Positions 28,830-39,022 of a stretch of 41,783 bases of DNA are shown one piece after another. Every line of letters starts with the position of its first letter. The stretch's first letter is position 1. Under the pieces are notes generated by a model that was not told where the DNA came from, made no database searches, and saw nothing but the letters and a program-made list of their open reading frames with translations. Made by a program: the position numbers and the translations under genes. This stretch comes from a virus: IMG/VR virus record IMGVR_UViG_3300048928_000058, positions 1 through 41,783 of that record, one strand, 5' to 3'.

Positions 28830-31736
28830 ATGACCCAAACATCTCGCCTCGTCCTTGAGATTGATAGCCGGGATGCCGAGCAAAAAGCATCCGATGCGCG
28901 TAAAGCACTTGAGGCGCTTGAGAGCGTCGGGCTTCGAGTAAAGCCTGCGATGGACAAGGTCGGAAGCGGTCTTGATGGTGCGGGGAGTAGTGCGGTAAGC
29001 GCGACCAAAACATTTTCTAGCCAAAGGGCTGAAATTGAACAGCTTCTTGGCAGAATTAACCCTCTCACCAAGCAATTGGGCGATCTAGACAAGCAAGAAG
29101 TGGAGCTTGCTCGGCACCGCAAGGCAGGAACCATCGACCTTGATACATACACTGAGTATCAGCAACGGATCTCGGCCACGCGCAATGATCTGACACGCTT
29201 CAGCGACTCACTGACTCGTACTGGCAACACGGCCAAGCAAACAGCAGCAGCGTTGCGCGGCGTTCCAGCCCAGTTTACGGATATCGCCGTATCCCTACAG
29301 GGCGGCCAAGCACCGCTTACTGTTTTTCTGCAGCAGGGCGGGCAGTTGAAAGATATGTTCGGAGGGGTCGCGCCGGCCGCAAAGGCTCTCGGAGGTTATA
29401 TTGCGGGCCTGATTAACCCTTTTACAATTGCCGCCGCTGCGGTTGGAACGCTCACGTTCGCCGCATACAAGGGATACGAGCAGGCCGAGCTTTACAGGAA
29501 AGCGTTAACTCTAACGGGCAACGCCGCTGGCAAGACCTCTGACGACTTGATTGCTTTATCAGGAGCGCTTGCGGGCGGACGGAATTTCTCTGAAGCAAGC
29601 GAAGCGGTTCTGGCGCTTGCAGGGAACGGTAGGTTAGTAGGCGAAGCATTTACGGAAGTTGCCCGGGCATCGACGGAGCTCGCCGTAGCTACAGGCAAGA
29701 GTGCTGCAGATATCGCTGACCAGCTTTCGAGTACAAAAGGCAAGGTGGCCGACCTCGCGGCCGAATACAGCGAAAAATATGGAGCTATCACCAAAGCTGT
29801 TTTTGAGCAAGTCAGGTCATTAGAGGAGCAGGGCGACAGGATGGGCGCCGTGAAGGTGTTGGCTGGCGCGTTAGCCAATGAAATGGCGGCACGGAACAAG
29901 GAAATGATTGAGTCAACTCGCGGCCTTTCGAGGGCGTGGGATGAAGTAAAGAGCAGCATGGGAGGGGCGTGGACGGAGCTGAAGGCGGGATTGTCTGCAA
30001 GCCCTGAAATGTTCAAGCTTCAGCATCTCCAAAGTCAACTGCAGGACGCTCAACAAATTGGCGATGCAGCATTGATATCTGGTCTGGAAAAGCAAGTGGC
30101 TTTGGCTCAGCAGATAGTCGACTCGAAAACGCAAGCAACCGAAAAAACCTCAAGCGAACTTCAAGAGCGCAAAGCTCTGGTCTCTGCAGACCAAAAATGG
30201 TTTGAGTTAACGAAAAAGGAAATGTCAGATCAGGCCAAGCTTGCCAAGGATATTGCCGATGCTCGCAAGCTTGGAGTTGAAGCGGGGCGGTCCCAAGCAG
30301 AAATAGACAAAGTTGTTGGGGACATTCAAGACAAGTACGACAAAAAACAAGCCAAGCCCAAGGCCTACCGCGAAGACGCCGGCATGAAGGCGCTGGACGC
30401 CGCCCGCCAAACGCAGGCCGTCCTGCTACAGCAGAACGCCTCGCTGAACGCCCAGGGCATCGCCACGGAGAAGGTTGGCACCCAGGCCCAGACCCTGATC
30501 AAGTGGGAGCAGCAACTCGCCGACATCAAAGGCAAGAAGACGCTCACCGCGGACCAGAAGTCGCTGCTGGCTAGCCAGGACCTGATCACCGCCCAGCTTA
30601 AGAAGAACGTGGCACTTGAGCGTGAAGCCCAGATCAGCCGAGACATTCAGCAGGCGCAGAAGGATCAGGTTCAACTGCTGACGTTAACCGGTCAGCTGCG
30701 GGAGGCCAACAGCCTCAAGTCCTCGCTTGATGATGCGGCCCAAATGGCTGAGTACGAGCGCCAGGGCAACACCGAGGCCATGAAGCGGCTCGAAACCCTG
30801 ATCAAGATTCGTGACATCAACCTCAAGGCATCCCAGAAGCCTGGAACCATCGAGGGCGTTTCGCAGGCTCCGCAGGTCACCGGCATTGACGCATCTGTTG
30901 GCGGCGCCTACAGCGAAATCCAGAGACTGAACGAAGAGTCAGCGAAGGTTGACGCCTGGCGCACGATGGAGCTGGAAAAGCAGAAGGCCTATCTCGACCT
31001 CAAGGCTATCAACGAGGAGACCTATGCCGAGCGCGTCAACAACATCAACCAGCAGGGCCGGGACAACCAGGCGAAGATCGAGCGCGCCAAGAACTCGGCG
31101 GTACTGACGTCGAGCGCCGACTTCTTCGGCAACATGACCGCGCTCAGCCAGTCGGGCAACAAGAAGCTGGCGGCGGTAGGGAAGGCGGCGGCAATCGCGC
31201 AGGCTACCATCCAAGGGTATGTGGCAGTCCAGAACGCCCTGGCGGTTCAACCTTACCCGCTCGGCATGGCCCTGGCCGTCTCTGCTGGTGTTGCCGCTGC
31301 TGCCAATGTGGCAGCTATCGCCGGGATTGGGTTCTCTGGTGGAGGCTACACAGGGCCCGGGGGCGTTAACGAAGTCGCCGGCACCGTGCACAAGGGCGAG
31401 GTGGTGTGGAGCCAGAAGGATATCCAACGCTACGGGGGTGTCGCCGCTGTCGAGGCTCTGCGCAACGGCAACGTGTCTGCAATTCCGGCAGCGCCGACGG
31501 CTCAGGGCAGCGGGCAGATGTCTTCTATGTCCAGCTCGCCGCCCCAAATTCACATCACAGTGAATGGGGATGGGTCGAGCGGGTCGGCCAACGCGACGGC
31601 AGGCTACGAGCAGATGGGCCAGGCAGTCTTGGCCACCGTGCGGTCAGAGATGCCAAAGGTGGCCAGGGCCGTGATTCAGCAAGAAAAGGGGCAGAACGGC
31701 CTACTTGACCCAAGCAACCGGAGGAACGCGGCATGA
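28830..31736 (+). CDS. Tail length tape-measure protein
   Basis: At 968 residues this is the expected size for the tail-length ruler. The N-terminus has coiled heptads (SRDAEQKASDARKALEALE). The lambda-H-like segment QAPLTVFLQQGGQLKDMFG lies near residues 155-175, and hydrophobic segments follow (GGYIAGLINPFTIAAAAVG). The C-terminal end has SGGGYTGPGGVNEVAGTVH and KGEVVWSQKDIQRYGG, typical of lambda tape measures. It is mosaic: the first half (to about 30350) is clearly AT-richer than the second half. It wraps in the tail tube and contacts chaperones G and G-T. Confidence 0.95.
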   Translation: MTQTSRLVLEIDSRDAEQKASDARKALEALESVGLRVKPAMDKVGSGLDGAGSSAVSATKTFSSQRAEIEQLLGRINPLTKQLGDLDKQEVELARHRKAGTIDLDTYTEYQQRISATRNDLTRFSDSLTRTGNTAKQTAAALRGVPAQFTDIAVSLQGGQAPLTVFLQQGGQLKDMFGGVAPAAKALGGYIAGLINPFTIAAAAVGTLTFAAYKGYEQAELYRKALTLTGNAAGKTSDDLIALSGALAGGRNFSEASEAVLALAGNGRLVGEAFTEVARASTELAVATGKSAADIADQLSSTKGKVADLAAEYSEKYGAITKAVFEQVRSLEEQGDRMGAVKVLAGALANEMAARNKEMIESTRGLSRAWDEVKSSMGGAWTELKAGLSASPEMFKLQHLQSQLQDAQQIGDAALISGLEKQVALAQQIVDSKTQATEKTSSELQERKALVSADQKWFELTKKEMSDQAKLAKDIADARKLGVEAGRSQAEIDKVVGDIQDKYDKKQAKPKAYREDAGMKALDAARQTQAVLLQQNASLNAQGIATEKVGTQAQTLIKWEQQLADIKGKKTLTADQKSLLASQDLITAQLKKNVALEREAQISRDIQQAQKDQVQLLTLTGQLREANSLKSSLDDAAQMAEYERQGNTEAMKRLETLIKIRDINLKASQKPGTIEGVSQAPQVTGIDASVGGAYSEIQRLNEESAKVDAWRTMELEKQKAYLDLKAINEETYAERVNNINQQGRDNQAKIERAKNSAVLTSSADFFGNMTALSQSGNKKLAAVGKAAAIAQATIQGYVAVQNALAVQPYPLGMALAVSAGVAAAANVAAIAGIGFSGGGYTGPGGVNEVAGTVHKGEVVWSQKDIQRYGGVAAVEALRNGNVSAIPAAPTAQGSGQMSSMSSSPPQIHITVNGDGSSGSANATAGYEQMGQAVLATVRSEMPKVARAVIQQEKGQNGLLDPSNRRNAA

Positions 31737-32071
31737 TTGAGGTATTCACCTGGTGCCCGGAAAAAGGCACGACCGGTGATGACGACACGGACATCCTCGT
31801 CTCTCAGTTTGGCAACGGCTACAGCCAGCGCCTTTCGGTCGGCATCAACAATATCTCCACCTCCTGGCCGGTGACGTTCATGGGGAAGACTGACTACATC
31901 CTCCCCATTCGCGACTTCTTTGTGAGACACAAGGGCGTCACCCACTTTCTGTGGACGCCACCCTTGCACGAGCAGGGCGCGTTTATCACGGATGGGGGGT
32001 GGAGCCTGCAACCGCTCGGCGCTGGCGTATACATCCTTTCCACAAAATTCCAGCAGGTGTTTAACCCATGA
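31733..32071 (+). CDS. Minor tail protein M
   Basis: The 112-residue protein has the lambda gpM pattern (FGNGYSQRLSVGINN, then FLWTPP and CQV-like end KFQQVFNP) and lies between the tape measure and L, with ATGA overlaps at both ends. It is part of the tail tip. Confidence 0.9.
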   Translation: MIEVFTWCPEKGTTGDDDTDILVSQFGNGYSQRLSVGINNISTSWPVTFMGKTDYILPIRDFFVRHKGVTHFLWTPPLHEQGAFITDGGWSLQPLGAGVYILSTKFQQVFNP

Positions 32072-32754
32072 TCACCTTGGACAACCAAAAACTAGAGCCT
32101 GGGGCGCTCATCCAGTTGATCGAACTGGATGGCGAGGCGCGCGGCATGGGGATTTTGCGTTACCACGCGCACCAGCAGTCCACGCCGATCATTTGGAAGG
32201 GTGAGATTTATGTGCCCAGGCCGTACCAGACCGGCGGCTTCGGTCGAAGCGTCGAGGGCAACAACTCGACGCCAATGCTGAAGATAAGCAACATCGATGG
32301 GACCATCACAGCGCTGTGCCGGCTATTCCAGGGGCTGAGCGGCGTCAAGCTGACGGTTCGGCAGACGTACGCCAAGTACCTGGATGCTGCGAACTTTCCA
32401 GAGGGGAACCCAGCGGCCACTCCAATGGAAACGGTCGACATCTCGTACATCAATCAGGTCACGAGCCTGCTGCGCGAAGAGGTGGTGTTCTCGCTGGCGC
32501 CGCCCACGGCCGTAAAAGGCCAGCGCCTCCCTGGCGGGCTCATCATGAACCGGTGCGAGTGGTGCCTGTGGGGTGAGTACCGCGGACCGGACTGCAACTA
32601 CACCGGGATCAAGATGTTTGACCTCGACGGCAACCCGGTGGACGACCCGGCGCTGGATCGCTGCGGCGGCCGGCCGAGCGATTGCGAATTACGTTTTGGC
32701 AAGGGCAACCCCTTGTCGTTCGGTGGCGCACCAGGCGCCGCGCTCATCGGATAG
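32068..32754 (+). CDS. Minor tail protein L with iron-sulfur type cysteines
   Basis: The 228-residue protein follows M. It carries five conserved-looking cysteines in the C-terminal third (C163, C166, C176, C199, C206; NRCEWC, then PDCNYTG, DRCGG and DCEL). Lambda gpL binds a [4Fe-4S] cluster through cysteines of such a region, so this is likely a tail-tip Fe-S protein. Confidence 0.92.
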   Translation: MITLDNQKLEPGALIQLIELDGEARGMGILRYHAHQQSTPIIWKGEIYVPRPYQTGGFGRSVEGNNSTPMLKISNIDGTITALCRLFQGLSGVKLTVRQTYAKYLDAANFPEGNPAATPMETVDISYINQVTSLLREEVVFSLAPPTAVKGQRLPGGLIMNRCEWCLWGEYRGPDCNYTGIKMFDLDGNPVDDPALDRCGGRPSDCELRFGKGNPLSFGGAPGAALIG

Positions 32755-32761
32755 GCAAACC

Positions 32762-33514
32762 ATGAACAAAGTGATGCTGAAACAAATCCATGCGCACGCC
32801 GAGGCGGAATTTCCCAAGGAAAGCTGCGGCGTGGTGATCCGTGAGGCTGGGCGGTTGAAGTATGTTCCATGCCGCAATGATGCCAAGACACCGAGCGAGC
32901 ATTTCATCATCAATCCCGAGGATAAGTGTGACGCTGAGGACCGCGGCGAGGTGACGATGATCATTCACTCTCATCCTGACGTGCCGCCCGTGCCGAGCAT
33001 GACCGATCGCGTCAGCTGCGAATTGCACGAAAAGCCCTGGGGCATTGTGAGTTGGCCGTCTGGCGAATACTTCGAGTTCAAGCCAGACGGTTACCAGGCT
33101 CCACTGGTGGGCCGCGAGTTCGGTCACGGCCTGCTCGACTGCTACGCATTGTGCCGCGATTACTACGAGCGCGAGCACGGCATTAAGCTGCCGAACTACC
33201 AGCGGCGGGATGGCTGGTGGAACGACGGTGAAAGCCTGTACGAAAAATACTACGAAGAGGCCGGGTTTTACCCGGTTTCGATGCCACGCAAAGGCGACAT
33301 GATCGTAATGCAGATCAACGCCCCAGCTCCGAATCACGCCGGCATCTACCTGGGCGACGGCGTGCTGAATACCGTCCCAGACCTGCACCCGGCGCCCGGT
33401 ACATTCCTGCATCACCGTTACAACAAGAAATCCACACGCGACGTCTATGGCGGCATGTGGGCCGACTATACCGTGCTGATTCTTCGGCACCAGCGTGTTC
33501 CGGAGGCCGACTGA
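32762..33514 (+). CDS. Tail tip protein K: JAMM metalloprotease plus NlpC/P60 domains
   Basis: I start at ATG 32762, just after L. The 250-residue protein has an N-terminal Mov34/JAMM motif (E20, then HSHP at 69-72, S79 and D82) and a C-terminal NlpC/P60 domain with Cys127 (LLDCYAL) and His192 (NHAGIYLGDG). This two-domain architecture is that of lambda gpK, a tail-tip assembly and possibly peptidoglycan-acting protein. The stop overlaps the next start (TGATG). Confidence 0.94.
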   Translation: MNKVMLKQIHAHAEAEFPKESCGVVIREAGRLKYVPCRNDAKTPSEHFIINPEDKCDAEDRGEVTMIIHSHPDVPPVPSMTDRVSCELHEKPWGIVSWPSGEYFEFKPDGYQAPLVGREFGHGLLDCYALCRDYYEREHGIKLPNYQRRDGWWNDGESLYEKYYEEAGFYPVSMPRKGDMIVMQINAPAPNHAGIYLGDGVLNTVPDLHPAPGTFLHHRYNKKSTRDVYGGMWADYTVLILRHQRVPEAD

Positions 33515-34110
33515 TGGCGATGAGAGCAGCGGTTCAAGCGCAGCCCCTGGTGGTACTGGTTATGCTTTATGGAGTGCTTGGCGCCAGGTTCGGGCGAGTT
33601 CATCACTTGGCTGTCGCGTCATGCGCTGAGGCGATACATGCCTTGTGCGTGAAAATCCCAGGGTTTAGGCGGTTCATGAGGCTCTCCGAGGAGCGCGGCC
33701 TGACTTACGCCGTTTTTCGAGGAAAGCAAAACTTGTCGGAAAACGAGGTCGCCATGCGCCAGGATACGGTGGAGCCAATACGCATCGCCCCCATCGTCAT
33801 AGGTAGCAAGGGTGGTGGGCTTTTCGCCACCATCGCCGGCCTGGCCCTGATCGTGATCGGCGCATTCACTGGCCAATATTACCTGGCTATCGCCGGTGCC
33901 GGGCTGATGCTCGGCGGCATCGCCATGAGCATGTCCCCGTCGCCCGTTGGCGTGCTGGACAAGGAGGGCGACGGCAACAAACCCTCATATGCCTTCGGCG
34001 GCGCGGTTACCACCACCGCCCAGGGCCGCTGTAAACCACTTCTCTATGGCGAGCGCGATATCGGCGGCGCCCTCATCTCGGCAGGTGTCTTCTCGGAAGA
34101 CCAGCAGTAA
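33514..34110 (+). CDS. Tail assembly protein I
   Basis: The 198-residue protein begins at ATG 33514 with GGAGG about seven bases upstream. It has a hydrophobic middle (LFATIAGLALIVIGAFTGQ, then YYLAIAGAGLMLGGIAM), Gly-rich turns and the C-terminal KPSYAFGGAVTTTAQG with LYGERDIGGA. This matches lambda gpI, which acts in tail-tip assembly and is not in the finished particle. Confidence 0.9.
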   Translation: MAMRAAVQAQPLVVLVMLYGVLGARFGRVHHLAVASCAEAIHALCVKIPGFRRFMRLSEERGLTYAVFRGKQNLSENEVAMRQDTVEPIRIAPIVIGSKGGGLFATIAGLALIVIGAFTGQYYLAIAGAGLMLGGIAMSMSPSPVGVLDKEGDGNKPSYAFGGAVTTTAQGRCKPLLYGERDIGGALISAGVFSEDQQ

Positions 34111-34119
34111 GGAACGGAT

Positions 34120-37100
34120 ATGTCCAAGACCGCAACAGCGCCTGCTGCGAAGCATCGGCGCCGGCCTGCTGCAGCCCGCGTTTCCGGGTCCAAGGGAGGC
34201 GAGCAAAAGCCATACACCCCATACAAGGCGCCCGATAGCGCTCTGTCTATTGCTACCGTAAAGCTCCTGTATGCCCTTAGTGAAGGCCCTATCGTGGGTC
34301 TGGTCGACGACAAACGGTCAGTGAAGCTCAACGGCACGCCTCTGATATCGCCAGACGGTAGTGAGAACTTTCCCGGAACAACGTGGGACTTTCGCCCCGG
34401 CACAGTAGATCAGGAGTACATGCCGGGCTTCCCAGCTATTGAAAATGAGGCGTCCCAGGGCTTGCCTATTGAGCTGAAATCGGACAACGCCTGGACCCGC
34501 GCCATTACTGATCAGCAGTTGTCGGCTGTTCGTGTGCGGCTGTCATGGCCTCAGATTTGGCAGATAAAAACCAACGGCGACCAAATCGGCTACCGCATTG
34601 ATTATGCGATTGACCTGTCCGTAAATGGTGGGAGCTACCAAACGGTCCTTTCGGCAACCCTTGATGACAAAGGGACAACCGAATACGAGCGCGCCCATCG
34701 AATCGATCTGCCCGAAGGCTTCACCAGTGCACTGGTACGCGTGCGCCGCCTGACCCCAAACCGCAACGACTCCAACTTCGCAGACCTGATGCGCATCAAG
34801 GGGTTGACGGAGGTCATCGACAAGAAGTTGCGCTATCCGAACCTGGCGCTGGGGGGGCTGCAGTTCGATGCGAAGCAGTTCCAAGACACGCCAAAGGCCA
34901 GCTTCCTGATGCGCGGCCGGATCGTTCAAGTCCCCACCAACTACAACCCGGGGGCGCGCACCTACACCGGCGATTGGAACGGCACTTTCAAGCTCGCCTA
35001 TACCAATAACCCAGTCTGGGTATGGCGCGACCTGCTGTTGCATCGTCGGTATGGCCTTGGCCGACGCATTACCGCCGATATGGTGGACCATTGGACACTG
35101 TACGAGATCGGCCGCTATTGCGATGTGATGGTGCCGGACGGCAAGGGCGGCACGCAGCCGCGCATGACGACCAACGTTTACATCCAGGATTCAGTTGAGG
35201 GCTACGCGCTTCTTTCGGACCTGGCCAGCGTATTTCGTGGTAGCAGCTGCTGGAATGGCTCAAAGGTCACAATGGTGGCGGATATCCCCGGGAACGAGGA
35301 CGGATACGTTTTCACCCGTTCGAACATCGTTGGCGATTTTGAGTACGTGGCCGCCGCCTATCCGGACAGGCACACGCGCGCCAAGGTCGCCTGGGACAAC
35401 CCGGAGAACGAGTTCAAAACGCAACCTGCACCGGTTACCAACGATGAGTTGATCGGTGTGCTGGGCCATCGCATGCTAGATATCTCGCGATTCGGCTGCA
35501 CCGTGGAAGGGGAAGCAATCCGCCACGGTATTTGGGCGCTAAAGTCCGAGCAATATGAGGAGTGGTCGGTAACCTTCACTGCCGGCATGGAAGGCCGCAA
35601 CGTCGAGCCCGGACAGATTATCTGTGTGGCTGATGAGCTGTTTTCGGGTCGTGCGAATGGCGGCCGTATTGCAGCGGCGACCAAGCGCGTGATCACGCTG
35701 GACATCGACGCAGAGGTGCACGAGGAAGACCGTTTAATCCTAAACCTGCCGAGCGGTAAGTCCGAGGGGCGTATCGTTAAATCCGTTTCCGGCCGCCTGG
35801 TAACCGTCATGGCGGATTATTCTGAGCTGCCTGAGCGAGAATGCAGTTGGTCGGTAGAAAGCGCTGACTTGGCCGTAATGCGCTTTCGTGTGCAGACCAT
35901 AGAGCCGCAAGGTCTGCATCAGTTCAAGATCGCAGCTACACAGCATGAGCCTTTGAAGTACTTGTCGATCGACACCGGGGCTAGGATTGACCCGCAGCCT
36001 ACAAGCGTCATACCGCCCGGTGTTATGTCGCCGCCAGCAAACATAACTCTCAGTTCGCGCAGTGTGGTTTCGCAAGGGATTGCAGTCACCAGCATGCGTA
36101 TTACCTGGGATTCCGTGCCTGGGGCAATCGCCTACAACGTTGAATGGCGCAAGGACAGCGGCAACTGGATCCGTCTGCCACGCACCGGAACCCTTGGTGC
36201 AGATGTCGAGGGCATCTACAGTGGCCGCTACGTTGCGCGGGTCAGTTCGGTCAACGCAATGGACGTGGCTTCTATCTGGGGGACCAGTCAAGAGGTGCTG
36301 CTGACCGGCAAGACCGGCCTTCCGCCGGCGGTGTCGTTCCTGACCACCAAAAGTGAACTGTTCGGGATCAGCATCAAGTGGGGTTTCCCAGCTGGTGCAG
36401 AGGATACCCAGCGAACCGAGCTGTGGTATGGACCAGCGAACAATCTCGCGGCGGCGACCAAGCTGGCCGACCTGGCATATCCGCAGGCCGATTACCGGAT
36501 GCAGTCCCTGCTGGCAGGCGCAACCTTGTTCTTCTGGGCACGCCTGGTGGACCGTACCGGTAACATCGGGCCGTTCTACCCGGTGGTGAATGGAGTCATG
36601 GGCCAGTCCAGTTCGGACGCCGGGGCCATCCTCGAGCAAATCAAAGGTCAGATCGATGAAACCTCGCTGGGGCAATTGCTCAATGCGCGAATCAACCTGA
36701 TCGACGGCAACGGCCCAGGCTCGGTCAATGGAAGAATCGCAGCGACCAAGGCAGAACTGGAGCAATTGATCGACCAAGTCGTCGATGCCCTGGAATGGGT
36801 TCCGGACAAGGCCTATCTCAAGGGTGACATCGTTCGTCAGGGGCAGAACCTGTACCAGGCGATCGCCCCGGTACCGGCGAACACTCCACCACCGAGCGCC
36901 AACTACTGGTTCAACATGGGCTCCATTGCGGAGACCACGCGGGCTATGGCTCTGCAAATCCAGCAGAACAGCACCAGCATCACCGAGATCGGTACAGAGG
37001 TAACGTCGCAGGCTTCGCAGTTAAGTGCGGTCAAGGCCACAGTGAACGATCCAGCGACGGGCGTGAATGCCACGGCTACAGGGTTAAGCACGCTCAAGGC

Positions 37101-37983
37101 GACGGTGACCACGCTCAACGGAAAGGTAACCACGACCGCAGAGCGTGTTGACGGCATTTACCTGCAGGTCAACCCGCCTCTACAAGGCGATGACAGCGCC
37201 CTGATGGGATCTGAAGCCAGCTATGTCGGCGTGTGGTCCACCCAGTCCGCCCTGATCGAGGGCGACCTGGTGCAGGGCCAGCGCACCGACTCGGTAGAAG
37301 TGAAGGTGGCCAGCAACGCAGCTGCGGTCGTATCGGAGCAGACCGCTCGCATCAACGCTGACGGTGCACTTTCCAGCCGAATCGACACCGTTACTGCGCA
37401 GACTTCGGGTAATGCTGCGGCAGTGCAGGCGGAGATCGTTGCAAGAACGAGCGCTGATCAGGCGCTTGGTCAGCGTATCGATACGGTTCAGTCGACAGTG
37501 GGCGGTAACACTCTCGCAATCCAGACCAACGCAACGGCAATCCAGACGGTAAACGGCAAGGTGACGGCGAACTGGTCGGTGCGAATGCAGTACGAGACCG
37601 CAACCGGACTCTACAAGTACGCCGGCATCGGCCTTGGGCTGGAGAACGGGCCGGGCGGCCTGCAGACGCAGTTCATCATCGATGCTGACCGTTTCGCTAT
37701 TGGCCAGGCCGGAACCGTGCCATTTGCGGTGACGGGCGGGCAGACCTTCATCCAGGCCGCTTTCATCCAAGACGGCACGATCACGAACGCGAAGATCGGG
37801 GCTTACATCAGCTCGACCAACTATATCGCAGGCCAGCAAGGATGGATTCTCAACAAGGACGGCACTTTCGAGATAAACGGCGTGGTTCCCGGCCAAGGGC
37901 GTTCCATCATGACAAACCGGTCGTTGCGGTTCTGGGATGTGAACAACATCAAACGCGTTCAGATTGGAGATCTTAGTGAATGA
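34120..37983 (+). CDS. Host-specificity/central tail fibre protein J
   Basis: At 1287 residues the protein follows I by nine bases. The N-terminus (PYTPYKAPDSALSIATVKL, then LLYALSEGPIVGLV and WDFRPGT) is typical of lambda J. A fibronectin-III-like region lies near 645-730. A DUF1983-like coiled region with repeated 'ARINADGALSSRIDTV'-type units follows. The C-terminus carries the STNYIAGQQGWILN, then TFEIN segment. It contacts the receptor and would define host range. Its stop overlaps the start of the next gene (ATGA). Confidence 0.95.
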   Translation: MSKTATAPAAKHRRRPAAARVSGSKGGEQKPYTPYKAPDSALSIATVKLLYALSEGPIVGLVDDKRSVKLNGTPLISPDGSENFPGTTWDFRPGTVDQEYMPGFPAIENEASQGLPIELKSDNAWTRAITDQQLSAVRVRLSWPQIWQIKTNGDQIGYRIDYAIDLSVNGGSYQTVLSATLDDKGTTEYERAHRIDLPEGFTSALVRVRRLTPNRNDSNFADLMRIKGLTEVIDKKLRYPNLALGGLQFDAKQFQDTPKASFLMRGRIVQVPTNYNPGARTYTGDWNGTFKLAYTNNPVWVWRDLLLHRRYGLGRRITADMVDHWTLYEIGRYCDVMVPDGKGGTQPRMTTNVYIQDSVEGYALLSDLASVFRGSSCWNGSKVTMVADIPGNEDGYVFTRSNIVGDFEYVAAAYPDRHTRAKVAWDNPENEFKTQPAPVTNDELIGVLGHRMLDISRFGCTVEGEAIRHGIWALKSEQYEEWSVTFTAGMEGRNVEPGQIICVADELFSGRANGGRIAAATKRVITLDIDAEVHEEDRLILNLPSGKSEGRIVKSVSGRLVTVMADYSELPERECSWSVESADLAVMRFRVQTIEPQGLHQFKIAATQHEPLKYLSIDTGARIDPQPTSVIPPGVMSPPANITLSSRSVVSQGIAVTSMRITWDSVPGAIAYNVEWRKDSGNWIRLPRTGTLGADVEGIYSGRYVARVSSVNAMDVASIWGTSQEVLLTGKTGLPPAVSFLTTKSELFGISIKWGFPAGAEDTQRTELWYGPANNLAAATKLADLAYPQADYRMQSLLAGATLFFWARLVDRTGNIGPFYPVVNGVMGQSSSDAGAILEQIKGQIDETSLGQLLNARINLIDGNGPGSVNGRIAATKAELEQLIDQVVDALEWVPDKAYLKGDIVRQGQNLYQAIAPVPANTPPPSANYWFNMGSIAETTRAMALQIQQNSTSITEIGTEVTSQASQLSAVKATVNDPATGVNATATGLSTLKATVTTLNGKVTTTAERVDGIYLQVNPPLQGDDSALMGSEASYVGVWSTQSALIEGDLVQGQRTDSVEVKVASNAAAVVSEQTARINADGALSSRIDTVTAQTSGNAAAVQAEIVARTSADQALGQRIDTVQSTVGGNTLAIQTNATAIQTVNGKVTANWSVRMQYETATGLYKYAGIGLGLENGPGGLQTQFIIDADRFAIGQAGTVPFAVTGGQTFIQAAFIQDGTITNAKIGAYISSTNYIAGQQGWILNKDGTFEINGVVPGQGRSIMTNRSLRFWDVNNIKRVQIGDLSE

Positions 37984-38312
37984 GTTCTGGTATGCGTGTG
38001 TGGGATGGTGCTGGACGGTTACAGCTCGATGAAACTTCATTCACGATGCGGGTTGTTTATACCGCAATTATCTCACCTTCAACTTGGGGTACTGCGAAGT
38101 ATCTGGATATAGCTGTTGCGGGTATTACGCCTCAGAACGCAGCAGCTTTCCCCACCCCAATTGGGGCGGTGGGGACATTCAATAACGCTCAAGTTGAACC
38201 AGAAATTTTGAATGGAATAGTAAGGGTCTGGAGGACGATTCGCGGAGATCCGTATGGAAACTCCGCGCTTACAAGTTTTCAGCAGCGACTGGTAGTCGTG
38301 AGGTTTAAATAG
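37980..38312 (+). CDS. Small tail-tip accessory protein, 110 aa
   Basis: ATGA-coupled to J. The product (MSSGMRVWDGAGRLQLDET) has a 'W-D-x-x-G-x-L-x-L-D' start seen in phage tail-fibre accessory proteins, then beta-rich Thr/Asn/Ala segments. It is much AT-richer than J. Likely a tail-tip or fibre-associated protein; no receptor-binding domain is certain. Confidence 0.7.
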   Translation: MSSGMRVWDGAGRLQLDETSFTMRVVYTAIISPSTWGTAKYLDIAVAGITPQNAAAFPTPIGAVGTFNNAQVEPEILNGIVRVWRTIRGDPYGNSALTSFQQRLVVVRFK

Positions 38313-39011
38313 ATGGCTGACTCTTACGGCTTACTTTTTACGGCTGGTGACGATAATCGAACGGTTATTGATTCTGAGTTTTCTCGGATGTCAACTTTGT
38401 ACAAAGGCACCTACGTTGCCAATGAGTCAAGTGGCGCATCCTCGCTTACGCTATTTCCAGCGGCAATAGCGACGCAAGAGCAGCCGTTAGTGTTCATTCG
38501 TCCGAACAGCGCAAACGGTGTCATTGGCATGAGCAATCTGGAGATATTAGGCTCTCCTGGGAGCTGGACAGGCTTCAGGGTTCGGCGCTTCAGCGACTAC
38601 ACCATTCAGCCGTCCGGGCGTTGGTTTGTGGCTAATTTCGTGACGCAGCCGCTTGCTACATATGGGGCGCGGTTCTGGAACGCTTCGGGAGCTCCGGTTT
38701 TCGATTCCGCATCACCGCCCGCTATTTTTGTTAGGTCTAGCAACACTTGGACTTACACGGGTAGCGGACAGACCGGCCAGGGCCTTTCTATTTCATATTT
38801 CAGTGCGCCATTCAACATGCAAGAAGACGAGTACTTCATGATTAATAATTTTATCATGAGTGCGGTAGGTGGCACCTCAGGTAATGGGTATAGACAAATT
38901 TCAGCAATGTGGGACTACCCGGCCAAACTCATTAAAATCGGTCTTATAGTAAATGGTGGCAATACTGTTTCGACCGGGTTAACAGTAATGATTGGAAAAA
39001 CCATTCAGTAA
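38313..39011 (+). CDS. Putative tail fibre/receptor-binding protein, 232 aa
   Basis: The product starts MADSYGLLFTAGDDNRTVI directly after the previous stop. It has a beta-rich, aromatic and Ser/Asn/Thr-rich body (for example SWTGFRVRRFSDYTIQPSG). It is the most AT-rich gene of the tail region, which suggests recent acquisition, as is common for receptor-binding proteins. Its role is inferred from position and composition. Confidence 0.65.
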   Translation: MADSYGLLFTAGDDNRTVIDSEFSRMSTLYKGTYVANESSGASSLTLFPAAIATQEQPLVFIRPNSANGVIGMSNLEILGSPGSWTGFRVRRFSDYTIQPSGRWFVANFVTQPLATYGARFWNASGAPVFDSASPPAIFVRSSNTWTYTGSGQTGQGLSISYFSAPFNMQEDEYFMINNFIMSAVGGTSGNGYRQISAMWDYPAKLIKIGLIVNGGNTVSTGLTVMIGKTIQ

Positions 39012-39022
39012 GGAATATTTTT

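Noticed and set aside
35740-36957. Long minus-strand open frame inside J
   Set aside because: Shadow of the J reading frame, no ribosome site and no sensible protein pattern.
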